DNA of 10,132 nt from contig JAZDLG010000010.1 in assembly GCA_043802125.1 (NCBI GenBank), positions 1 through 10,132 on the forward strand, written 5' to 3'. Positions within the stretch are counted from its first letter, which is position 1. Every line of letters starts with the position of its first letter. A model generated the notes under the pieces. It saw only the letters and a program-made list of their open reading frames with translations. It ran no database searches and was not told where the DNA came from. The translations under genes were made by a program, and so were the position numbers. The DNA is from Phelpsiimicrobium sp043802125. Its GTDB lineage: Bacteria > Omnitrophota > Gorgyraeia > Velamenicoccales > Velamenicoccaceae. Shown here in pieces: positions 1 through 5,939 of this stretch.

Positions 1-24
1 TCGGGCTTAAAGCAATACGCTGGC

Positions 25-31
25 GAGGAGG
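25..31 (+). promoter_or_regulatory. Shine-Dalgarno site fixing the start of the first gene
   Basis: GAGGAGG lies five bases before the ATG at 37. The reading frame of the gene is open back to base 1, so the site is what argues that translation starts at 37 rather than upstream of the window. A TAA at 8-10 in another frame could be the stop of a preceding gene, but too little is visible to call one. Confidence 0.7.
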
Positions 32-36
32 ATGTT

Positions 37-447
37 ATGTCTTTAGACGTGATCAAGCAGATGGTTTTGGACGCGGGTATGGGGTATTTGGCTACGTGCG
101 ACGCAGACCAGCCGCGCGTGCGCGCGATGATGCCTATTTTAAGGGATGACGGCACTCTTTTAGCGGCTACTTTCCCGCATACCAAAAAGGTCGGCCAGAT
201 CGCAAAAAATCCGAAAGTAGAGATTTGTTTTGTGGACCGCAAATTAAGCCATTGCCGCATAGAGGGCAAAGCGATCATAAGCCAGGATATGGCTTTAAAG
301 GAAGAATTGTGGAATAAACAGATGATGCTGAGGCAGTTTTTTTCAGGGAGCGACGACCCGAATTTTGTCCTGATATTGATTGTGCCTACGAAAATAAGCA
401 TGATGAATGCAGGCGACAGGGATTACGCGGAGGTAAAGATTGGCTAA
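37..447 (+). CDS. Pyridoxamine 5'-phosphate oxidase-like (FMN-binding split barrel) protein
   Basis: This 136-residue protein looks like a single-domain member of the PPOX-like split-barrel superfamily. What is seen: near residues 15-32 the stretch GYLATCDADQPRVRAMMP matches the first strands of such proteins ('xLATxD.dqPrvRpm'), followed by an ATFPHTKKVGQI segment (44-55) and a KNPKVEICFVD strand (58-67), all in the usual order and at the usual length of small PPOX-like proteins. These families generally bind FMN, F420 or heme and reduce or store small substrates; the cofactor and substrate cannot be told from the sequence, and true PdxH activity is unlikely at this length. The ATG has a strong GAGGAGG site. 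The 3' end overlaps the next gene by 8 bp, so the two are probably translated together. Confidence 0.82.
   Translation: MSLDVIKQMVLDAGMGYLATCDADQPRVRAMMPILRDDGTLLAATFPHTKKVGQIAKNPKVEICFVDRKLSHCRIEGKAIISQDMALKEELWNKQMMLRQFFSGSDDPNFVLILIVPTKISMMNAGDRDYAEVKIG
429..433 (+). promoter_or_regulatory. Shine-Dalgarno site inside the preceding gene, fixing a TTG start
   Basis: GGAGG lies in the last codons of the PPOX-like gene, six bases before a TTG at 440-442. It supports that TTG as the start of the YkgJ-like gene and implies translational coupling across the 8-bp overlap. Confidence 0.7.
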
Positions 448-796
448 TGAAGTCGTTTGTAAAATTTGCGGGCATGGGGTGTGCTGCAAGGAAGGCGTTG
501 AGGCGGACCTTTGGGAGGTCGGACGCATCCTGGAAGAGTCTTTAGATATACCCCGGCCGTGGTTTAAATATTTAGGAAGGGATAAAAGATTCCCGTCGGG
601 CTACAAATTCAGCACTGTTCTTCGGAATAGGAGCTGTGTTTTTCAAAATAAACAAAACCGCTGTGTCATTTACGAGATCAGGCCGCGTTTCTGTGAAGAG
701 TTCCCTCTTGAGGGCGGAAAAAAAGCGCCTTATTACCATAGGCTTTGTCATTACGGGAAGAAGAAAAACAATATAAAAAAGCGAGGCCAAAAGTGA
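440..796 (+). CDS. YkgJ-family cysteine-cluster protein
   Basis: This 118-residue protein carries the cysteine pattern of the YkgJ/Fli-like CxxCxxxxCC family (putative zinc- or iron-sulfur-binding). Cysteines seen are C7, C10, C15 and C16 at the N terminus, then C66, C75, C85 and C103. The segment RCVIYEIRPRFCEEFPLEG (74-92) matches the family's 'C.iYe.RP..Cr.fP' signature. The function of the family is not well established; binding of a metal or Fe-S cluster is an inference from the cysteines. The start is TTG at 440 with a GGAGG site. The last base pairs overlap the GTG of the next gene as GTGA. The C-terminal tail is very basic and lysine-rich (107-118). The family call is firm, the biochemical role unknown. 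Confidence 0.85.
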   Translation: MANEVVCKICGHGVCCKEGVEADLWEVGRILEESLDIPRPWFKYLGRDKRFPSGYKFSTVLRNRSCVFQNKQNRCVIYEIRPRFCEEFPLEGGKKAPYYHRLCHYGKKKNNIKKRGQK

Positions 797-1692
797 GCTT
801 GCTTGTCTTAGGGACAGCGGCATTGGATACGGTGAAGACGCCGTCCGGCTTGCGCCATGAGATGCTTGGCGGTTCTGCGGTTCATTTTTCAATGAGCGCT
901 TCTTTTTTTACCAGGATAGATCTCGTGGCTATAGTTGGATGTGATTTTCCTAAGAAATACATTGAATTTTTGAGCGGGAAAAACGTTATTTTGACGTCGT
1001 TCGTAATAGAGCCGGGCAGGACGTTTCGGTGGAAAGGCGAATATACAGGAGACCTGAATTCAGCTTTGACATTAGGCACGGAATTAGGCGTTCTATCTAT
1101 CTTTAAGCCTAAAGTCGCCGAACATCAAAAGGCGATAAAAAATATATTTTTAGCCAACGTAGACCCTGATCTGCAGCTCGCGCTTCTTTCTAAAATGCGT
1201 AACCCGCGGTTGGTGGGGTTAGACAGTATGAATTACTGGATAGACCATAAGAAAAGCTCTCTTCTAAAACTGATGAAAAGAGTAGATATATATGTCGCTA
1301 ATGATGCCGAGGCGCGCAGTCTTTCCGGCGAGACGCATCTTTTAAAAGCGGCAAAGCGTTTGCGCCGTATGGGCCCGCCCGTTATAATTATTAAGAAGGG
1401 CGAACACGGGATATTGGTATACAGCGATGATTTTATCTTCTCTCTGCCGGCTTATCCGGTAGAAAAAGTCGTGGACCCGACAGGCGCCGGAGATACTTTT
1501 GCCGGCGGTTTTATGGGTTATTTGACAAGAGTAAAGAAGATCACAGGCCCGGCTCTAAAGAAAGCCGTGACGTATGGTATTGTCATGGCATCTTTTAATG
1601 TGGAGGGGTTTGGCGTTGAGCGTAGTTCCAAGGTCACGCTAAAGGCAATTGAGGCCAGGCGCAAGCTCTTCCGCCGGATAGTTTGTTTTTAA
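793..1692 (+). CDS. PfkB-family carbohydrate/nucleoside kinase
   Basis: The product is a ribokinase-like (PfkB) kinase of 299 residues, which phosphorylates a sugar, nucleoside or similar alcohol with ATP. Seen: the N-terminal strand SLLVLGTAALD (2-12), the double glycine of the substrate lid in EMLGGSAVHFS (23-33), a VANDAEA segment (168-174), KKGEHG (201-206) and the C-terminal signature DPTGAGDTFAGGF (228-240). In that signature D234 is the expected catalytic base and the GAGD loop the anion hole. I chose GTG at 793 over a longer frame beginning TTG at 745: the GTG sits in a GTGA overlap with the upstream stop, has GAGG six bases upstream, and puts the first beta strand right at the N terminus. 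The substrate cannot be assigned; adenosine-kinase-like or ribokinase-like members are both possible. Confidence 0.9.
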   Translation: MSLLVLGTAALDTVKTPSGLRHEMLGGSAVHFSMSASFFTRIDLVAIVGCDFPKKYIEFLSGKNVILTSFVIEPGRTFRWKGEYTGDLNSALTLGTELGVLSIFKPKVAEHQKAIKNIFLANVDPDLQLALLSKMRNPRLVGLDSMNYWIDHKKSSLLKLMKRVDIYVANDAEARSLSGETHLLKAAKRLRRMGPPVIIIKKGEHGILVYSDDFIFSLPAYPVEKVVDPTGAGDTFAGGFMGYLTRVKKITGPALKKAVTYGIVMASFNVEGFGVERSSKVTLKAIEARRKLFRRIVCF

Positions 1693-1697
1693 TAAAG

Positions 1698-2387
1698 ATG
1701 AAGCTTAAAATTGCAGTGCTTATCCTATTGTTTTGCTTTGCGGGTTGCGCGTCCGGCAAAGGCCGGATCCTTGTCTCGGACATATCTGACATCAAGAAAC
1801 AATTGAGCTTGGTTTCGGCTAAATTTGAGGCGGCCAAAAAGGAGAATCTGACCCTCAAAAGGGAGCTTGTGCTTTATAAGAAATCTCAGGATATTGATAC
1901 CGGAAGATTTATTGAAGCCCTGGATATATTTGAGAAAGAATTTTCGGATGATATTGCCAAGAAAGAAGCCTGGATCCGCATCACGGATCGCGGCCTGGTG
2001 ATCACGGCCTCCGCGGAAGAGTTGTTCATTTCAGGCAGTGACGCCTTAAGCGATGAAGGCAAGGCGTTTTTAGACAAGGTATTTGAGGTTTGCAAAGTTG
2101 AGTTCCCGGATAATTACCTTTATATAGAAGGGCATACTGATAATCAGTCCCTGGCGGTTTTTGAATGGAAATCAGACTGGGATTTTTCATTCGCGCGCGC
2201 TTTAAGCGTTGTGGATTATTTTACGGTGAAGAAAGGCATGGACCCGTTAAGGTTATCCGCCTCGGGGTTCGGCCGCTACAGGCCGCGAACATCTAACGAT
2301 ACTAAAGAAGGCAGGAGCCTGAATCGCAGGGTAGAGATCATTGTGTCGCCCCAGCGGTTGAAACATATTTTTCAGGGGGCGCGATAA
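1698..2387 (+). CDS. OmpA/MotB-domain lipoprotein
   Basis: The product is a predicted 229-residue lipoprotein with a C-terminal peptidoglycan-binding domain. The N terminus MKLKIAVLILLFCFAGC is a short signal peptide ending in a lipobox-like FAG|C, so C17 should be lipidated. Residues 29-62 are charged and heptad-like (probable coiled coil). Residues about 96-217 form an OmpA-like domain: GHTDN (145-149), the SDWDFSFARALSVVDYF helix (159-175), SASGFGRYRP (187-196) and N-x-T-x-EGRSLNRRVEI (200-214), where the Asp and Arg residues normally hold diaminopimelate. The details resemble MotB C-terminal domains, but there is no transmembrane proton-channel helix, so it is not a stator protein. A role in tying the envelope to the cell wall is inferred. 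A TTG at 1683 is also in frame; ATG at 1698 gives the cleaner signal peptide, although its ribosome site is weak. Confidence 0.87.
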   Translation: MKLKIAVLILLFCFAGCASGKGRILVSDISDIKKQLSLVSAKFEAAKKENLTLKRELVLYKKSQDIDTGRFIEALDIFEKEFSDDIAKKEAWIRITDRGLVITASAEELFISGSDALSDEGKAFLDKVFEVCKVEFPDNYLYIEGHTDNQSLAVFEWKSDWDFSFARALSVVDYFTVKKGMDPLRLSASGFGRYRPRTSNDTKEGRSLNRRVEIIVSPQRLKHIFQGAR

Positions 2388-2864
2388 ATGAGCATAGGCG
2401 ATGTTTTCCTGACTCAAAAGGGTTTTGAGAAGTTAAAAGACGAGCTTGATCATTTAAAAAAAGTTAAGAGAAGAGAAGTAGCCAGGCAACTTGAAAAAGC
2501 CAGGCAGATGGGCGACCTTTCGGAGAACGCCGAATACGACGCGGCCAAAGAGGCGCAGGCACATCTTGAAAAAAAGATCGCCGAATTGGAAGATAAGCTT
2601 TCCCGCGCCAGGATCATAGAACACGAGAATATACCCACCGATAAAGTCTATGTCGGCGCGCTTGTCAAACTGCTGGATAAAGATACCGAAGAAGTCGTGG
2701 AGTACGTGATGGTTTCGCCGCCGGAAGCTGATTACGCGCAGAACAAGATTTCCATGGAATCCCCTATAGGAAAAGCTCTGATGGGCCGTAAGGAAGGCGA
2801 CGTTGTAGAGATAAGCGTGCCGGCAGGTATTTTGACCTATCAGATTCTAAAGATCAGCCGTTAA
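2388..2864 (+). CDS. greA: Transcription elongation factor GreA
   Basis: GreA binds in the secondary channel of RNA polymerase and stimulates cleavage of the nascent RNA in backtracked complexes. The 158-residue length is exactly typical. The N-terminal coiled coil (about 10-75) carries the tip loop MGDLSENAEYDAAKEAQ (41-57), in which D43 and E46 correspond to the acidic residues that coordinate magnesium. The C-terminal FKBP-like domain shows SMESPIGKALMGRKEGDVVEI (124-144), a hallmark of the family. The ATG immediately follows the stop of the OmpA-like gene (TAAATG), with an AGGGGG site at 2374-2379 eight bases upstream, so it is read as the last gene of the upstream block. No canonical terminator follows; instead the long palindromic element begins 12 bases after the stop. 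Confidence 0.98.
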   Translation: MSIGDVFLTQKGFEKLKDELDHLKKVKRREVARQLEKARQMGDLSENAEYDAAKEAQAHLEKKIAELEDKLSRARIIEHENIPTDKVYVGALVKLLDKDTEEVVEYVMVSPPEADYAQNKISMESPIGKALMGRKEGDVVEISVPAGILTYQILKISR

Positions 2865-2876
2865 TTACTTACTTAA

Positions 2877-3131
2877 ACCACCGACAAAGTTGGTAGTTTA
2901 TTGTTCTTTGAAAAAATTGCTTAGGCTCTGGCTCCAGTCAAAGGAGTGCTTACGCACCGCACAAAATTCGGCTAAAAATGCACAACTCGCCTTGGAGTAA
3001 GACATAATGGAAACAGCTCAAACAGTGCATTTTTGCGCTTAAAGAACGCCGCCGAATTTTATGCTCTCCTTTGAAGTCGCCTACGCCCAACCAATTTTTT
3101 CTTTTAAGAAGCTACCGACTTTGTCGGTGGT
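2877..3131. repeat. 255-bp imperfect palindromic element with 20-bp terminal inverted repeats
   Basis: The 20 bases at 2877-2896 (ACCACCGACAAAGTTGGTAG) match the reverse complement of 3112-3131 at 19 of 20 positions, and similarity stops abruptly outside them. Inside, matching blocks appear in order on both arms: GAAAAAATTG (2910-2919 with 3092-3101), TCAAAGGAG (2938-2946 with 3066-3074), AAAATTCGGC (2963-2972 with 3051-3060) and AAAAATGCAC (2974-2983 with 3025-3034), leaving a centre of about 41 bases. Each end also folds by itself: ACCGAC-AAA-GTYGGT. No protein is encoded. It fills the gap between greA and the next gene. Possible identities are a MITE or REP-like element mobilised by a transposase encoded elsewhere, a decayed insertion sequence, or a structured RNA. 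The structure is directly visible; its class is inference. Confidence 0.85.
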
Positions 3132-3157
3132 AATCCACTTCGTATTAGTAAGGCATT

Positions 3158-3637
3158 ATGGGATCAAAAAAACAATTGTTAGTTATCTTATGTGTTGCTT
3201 TAGGCGCCATTTTCGCGTACGCGCTGATAAGGGCTTTCTCCGATAATGATGAGTCGCGCGTCAGGCGCGCGGTCTACGCGGGCATAGTCGCGTTTGAAAA
3301 GAAGGATATCGCCAAGTGCGCGCCGTTGATCTCGGATGCCTATGAGGATACATTCGGCAATAATAAGGCGGCGGTCTTGAAGTTTCTTTCGGAAATTTTC
3401 AAAGATTTCAAAGATTTCAAGGTCGTTGTTAAAAAATTAAAAGTCAAGGCCAGGGGAACCGAGGCCGAAGGCCAAGTCTGGTTTATATGTTACTTCAGTA
3501 AGATAGGCGATGAAAAACTATATTACGATTCCGGCAAGATAGAATTTGGATTCGCCAAAGAAGACAAGAGCTGGAGAGTCAAAAAGATAGAATATAGCGG
3601 GTCAAGCGAGTTGTTATTTTTGCAGAGTGTGGCATAA
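3158..3637 (+). CDS. Membrane-anchored NTF2/SnoaL-like hypothetical protein
   Basis: This 159-residue protein has a single hydrophobic segment at about 6-24 (LLVILCVALGAIFAYAL) after a short KK-containing N terminus, consistent with a membrane anchor or uncleaved signal, and a soluble domain outside. The soluble part fits a cone-shaped NTF2-like fold: an early helix with VYAGIVAFEKKDIAKCAPLISDAYEDTF (39-66), then beta strands including EAEGQVWFICYF (102-113) and GKIEFGFAKEDKSWRVKKIEY (126-146), the 'F.ke.g.WkI..i.y' ending common in such domains. The enzyme or binding role is unknown. ATG at 3158 has AAGG four bases upstream. A 9-bp tandem repeat (AAAGATTTC twice, 3401-3418) produces the KDFKDFK stretch. 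The gene is isolated behind the palindromic element and converges on the prenyl synthase 13 bp away. Confidence 0.7.
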   Translation: MGSKKQLLVILCVALGAIFAYALIRAFSDNDESRVRRAVYAGIVAFEKKDIAKCAPLISDAYEDTFGNNKAAVLKFLSEIFKDFKDFKVVVKKLKVKARGTEAEGQVWFICYFSKIGDEKLYYDSGKIEFGFAKEDKSWRVKKIEYSGSSELLFLQSVA

Positions 3638-3650
3638 GCTACGCTTAAAG

Positions 3651-4751
3651 TTAGAGTTTGAAAGGCATGTTGGAAGGTGAAAGTTTGAAGATCACGTATT
3701 CAAGCGCTTTCTTATATGCCTTTTTTATTTTTAGACTGCCGCACAGGCGCGTTGCTTTTTCTTGCAGGGATGACATTTTTTCCAGGCAATAGTCGTAAGA
3801 GCCGCTTTTAACTATGATACGTCTTAGGTCATCTAAGTCCGAGAGTGTTTTTGCATTTTTCTCAAAGATCTCCCTAAAACGCTTTTTTTCATTCCGCCCT
3901 GAATTCTTGTACGCCTTAAATACCAAAAGCGTCTTTTTTGATTCGGCGAGGTCTGTCAATACGGGTTTGCCTATTGTCCTCTCTGAGGCGAACAGGTCAA
4001 GGAAGTCGTCGTAGATCTGAAAGGCCTGGCCTGCAGCGAGGCCTAATTGCGAGAGTTTCTTAAGCTCTTGGCTAGGCGCTCCGGCAAGAATAGCTCCCAT
4101 CAAAAGAGGGCATTCAAATGTGTATTTAGCGGTCTTTAGCGTGTATGTCAGGAATATGTCATGTTCTGACAGCTGGTCTATGGTCTTATGTCCGAAGACT
4201 ACGTCAATGAATTCCCCTGCGCCTGTGTAGGCTGCTGCCTGAACCAGGTTCCTTAAGGCCTTTTCTTTTTTCTCCATACCTTCATCAATAGAGAGTATTG
4301 ATTCAATCGCAAGGGCAAAGAGTATATCTCCGGCAACTATGGCCAGCGACGCGCCTACCTTGGCCTTGTCAGGCAGCCGTATGTTGCGGTCAAAGATCTT
4401 ATGCAGGGTGGGTTTTCCTCGGCGCAGGTCTGAATTATCTATTACATCATCGTGGATGAGCATGAAATCGTGCAGGAGCTCTATGGAGGCTGCAGAGGTA
4501 AAGAGCCGGCGGTCCGAATAGGAGGTTCTTTTGGTGTAGCCCTTATAACTCAAGACGAATAGGAGCGGGCGTATGCGCTTGCCTTTGCGGAGGATGAAAT
4601 CTTTGCTGTAGCGCAAGAGCGCGTCCGATATGATACCGAGCGAATAGCGCCTGTTAGCATCGCTTAAGAAGTCTCTGAGGGCGGCATTGATCTTTTTTAT
4701 ATAAGCATTTATCACGTGGCTTATGGTATCATAAAAGGCCTTTTTTCTCAA
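3651..4751 (-). CDS. Trans-isoprenyl diphosphate synthase (polyprenyl synthetase family)
   Basis: The enzyme condenses isopentenyl diphosphate with an allylic diphosphate to build a linear prenyl chain for quinones, carrier lipids or other isoprenoids. With TTG at 4751 it has 366 residues, somewhat longer than usual for the family. Seen: GKRIRP (57-62), the first aspartate-rich motif DDVID (101-105) within LIHDDVIDNSDLRRG, LAIVAGDILFALA (136-148), KTAKYTFECPLLMGA (206-220), and the second motif DDFLD (248-252) within QIYDDFLDL. All catalytic aspartates are present. F96 lies five residues before the first motif, which has no two-residue insertion; by the known chain-length rules that favours a medium chain such as GGPP, but this is inference. 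The frame stays open to 5006 and ATG at 4778 is possible; TTG at 4751 has AAGGTG eight bases upstream and avoids overlap with the divergent gene. Confidence 0.93.
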   Translation of the reverse strand: MRKKAFYDTISHVINAYIKKINAALRDFLSDANRRYSLGIISDALLRYSKDFILRKGKRIRPLLFVLSYKGYTKRTSYSDRRLFTSAASIELLHDFMLIHDDVIDNSDLRRGKPTLHKIFDRNIRLPDKAKVGASLAIVAGDILFALAIESILSIDEGMEKKEKALRNLVQAAAYTGAGEFIDVVFGHKTIDQLSEHDIFLTYTLKTAKYTFECPLLMGAILAGAPSQELKKLSQLGLAAGQAFQIYDDFLDLFASERTIGKPVLTDLAESKKTLLVFKAYKNSGRNEKKRFREIFEKNAKTLSDLDDLRRIIVKSGSYDYCLEKMSSLQEKATRLCGSLKIKKAYKKALEYVIFKLSPSNMPFKL

Positions 4752-4759
4752 TAGATTTA

Positions 4760-4765
4760 CACCTT
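4760..4765 (-). promoter_or_regulatory. Shine-Dalgarno site deciding the prenyl synthase start
   Basis: On the minus strand AAGGTG lies eight bases before TTG at 4751-4749. No comparable site precedes the in-frame ATG at 4778, so the TTG start is preferred. Confidence 0.55.
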
Positions 4766-4792
4766 GAAAACAACCCATACTTATACTATGAT
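4764..4792 (+). promoter_or_regulatory. Sigma70-like promoter for the NDH-2-like gene
   Basis: TTGAAA at 4764-4769 and TATGAT at 4787-4792 are separated by exactly 17 bases, a near-consensus pair. The expected transcription start, six to eight bases after the -10 box, falls at about 4799-4800, on the A of the ATG at 4800. The promoter lies in the 48-bp gap between two divergent genes and points toward the flavoprotein gene. It also overlaps the minus-strand ribosome site of the prenyl synthase. It is predicted from sequence only. Confidence 0.6.
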
Positions 4793-4799
4793 ATGGCTT

Positions 4800-5939
4800 A
4801 TGATAGATGGCGACATTGTTATTATAGGCGGTGGTTTCGCGGGTTTGGAAGCGGCCCGCCTGCTCTCTAAGCAACGATCCAAGTTGAGCAACAGGCACGT
4901 CATTGTTGTTGATGCCAAAAAGACGTTTGATTTTCTTCCAGTTTTGCCTGATGTTGTAGGCGGCCGTATCCAAAAGAAGAACGCCGTTTTGGACCTGGCT
5001 GACCACCTTGAGTCATTGCGCGTTAACTTGGAGCCGGATGAATTCGTTAGAGTCGATATCGACTCTAACGAGGTATTTTTAAAGAACGGCGGCGTTTTGT
5101 GCTATGAGTTTTTGGTAATAGCCTGCGGATCTGTCACGAATTTCTACGGTATGGATGACGTCCAGCGCCGTTCATTGAAGCTTGATACGGCAGAAGATGC
5201 TATTGTTTTACAGAACGTCGTTACCACATATCCTAACAAAAAGATCATTATTGTCGGTGGCGGCTATACAGGCATTGAGATCGCGACTTCTCTGGCTTTT
5301 TTGTTAAGGCGCAAGAGGATAAAGAAATACAGCATAAACGTGATAGAGCGAGCCGAGGATATTTTGAGCTCGCTGCCTGAGTGGATGAGGGATTATTGCC
5401 GTGTCAATCTCTCCAGGCTTCGCGTCAACGCCTACACGGAGTGTTCAATAGAAGAAGTCTCAGACCAGCGTGTCAAACTTTCTAACGGGATGATATTTGA
5501 GGACTACATTCTGGTCTGGGCAGCCGGCGTTGTGACGCCTCCTTTTGTGAGGGATCTGAAATTTGAAAAAGACAAACAAGGGCGATTGAGCGTCAATGAA
5601 CACATGATGTTTAGCGACCGTTGTTTTGCCGTAGGAGACGCAGCCGCTTTTAAGCACGGTAACTCTGTTTTGCGCATGGCGGTCCAGTTTTCCGTAGCGC
5701 AAGCCAGGGTAGCCGTTGCCAATATCCTTAAAGAAGTCAAAGGCGTAAAGAAGTCAGCAAAATACCGTCCCGTAGACCTTGGTTTTTTGGTGCCTATGGC
5801 TAACAGAAAGGCTTGCGGCAAGGTCCTTATTTTCAGGGTGAGCGGATCTTTTGGATGGTTCCTGCATTACGTCATGTGTATTTACAGGAGCCTGAGCTTA
5901 GACAACAAGTTGGGCATCTTTGGCGATGCATTTAAATGA
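4800..5939 (+). CDS. Type II NADH dehydrogenase-like FAD/NAD(P)-dependent oxidoreductase
   Basis: The protein is a two-dinucleotide-fold flavoprotein of 379 residues, near the length of bacterial NDH-2 enzymes, which transfer electrons from NADH to quinone without pumping protons. Seen: the FAD-binding IVIIGGGFAGLEAA (6-19), the FAD-site strand YEFLVIACGS (102-111), the NAD(P)-binding IIIVGGGYTGIEIATSLA (149-166), and FAVGDAAA (276-283). The C terminus (GWFLHYVMCIYRSLSLDNKLGIFGDAFK, 352-379) resembles the amphipathic membrane-docking tail of NDH-2 proteins. Quinone as acceptor is inferred; sulfide:quinone oxidoreductase-like relatives are an alternative. ATG at 4800 is chosen because a sigma70-like promoter would start transcription there; in-frame TTG 4764 and ATG 4788 lie in the promoter. 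There is no Shine-Dalgarno site. The stop overlaps the amidase start by 4 bp. Confidence 0.88.
   Translation: MIDGDIVIIGGGFAGLEAARLLSKQRSKLSNRHVIVVDAKKTFDFLPVLPDVVGGRIQKKNAVLDLADHLESLRVNLEPDEFVRVDIDSNEVFLKNGGVLCYEFLVIACGSVTNFYGMDDVQRRSLKLDTAEDAIVLQNVVTTYPNKKIIIVGGGYTGIEIATSLAFLLRRKRIKKYSINVIERAEDILSSLPEWMRDYCRVNLSRLRVNAYTECSIEEVSDQRVKLSNGMIFEDYILVWAAGVVTPPFVRDLKFEKDKQGRLSVNEHMMFSDRCFAVGDAAAFKHGNSVLRMAVQFSVAQARVAVANILKEVKGVKKSAKYRPVDLGFLVPMANRKACGKVLIFRVSGSFGWFLHYVMCIYRSLSLDNKLGIFGDAFK
5044..5071. repeat. Perfect 28-bp palindrome within the NDH-2-like gene
   Basis: TCGTTAGAGTCGAT is followed directly by its exact reverse complement, centred between 5057 and 5058 in GATATC. It covers codons 82-91 of the flavoprotein (FVRVDIDSNE). 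In RNA it would form a stem of about 12 bp with a 4-base loop. Its meaning is not known. Confidence 0.9.

Noticed and set aside
1..36. Tail of an upstream gene ending at TAA 8-10
   Set aside because: Only two codons would be visible, so neither frame nor identity can be supported.
745..792. Extension of the PfkB kinase to a TTG at 745
   Set aside because: It adds a charged 16-residue tail antecedent to the first beta strand and overlaps the previous gene by 52 bp; the GTGA overlap at 793 with its ribosome site is a better start.
3061..3246. A 61-codon plus-strand frame starting inside the palindromic element
   Set aside because: It overlaps the NTF2-like gene in another frame, its first half is the right arm of the palindrome, and it resembles no protein I recognise.
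3635..3650. Bidirectional terminator between the convergent genes (TAAGC-TAC-GCTTA)
   Set aside because: The stem is only 5 bp, AT-rich, overlaps the stop codon and has no T run on either strand.
4752..5006. N-terminal extension of the prenyl synthase by up to 85 residues
   Set aside because: The extra part is antisense to the FAD-binding region of the divergent gene, lacks prenyl synthase features, and a ribosome site supports TTG at 4751.
5504..5821. Minus-strand open frames opposite the NDH-2-like gene
   Set aside because: They are antisense shadows of a gene with clear cofactor motifs and have no recognisable features or ribosome sites.
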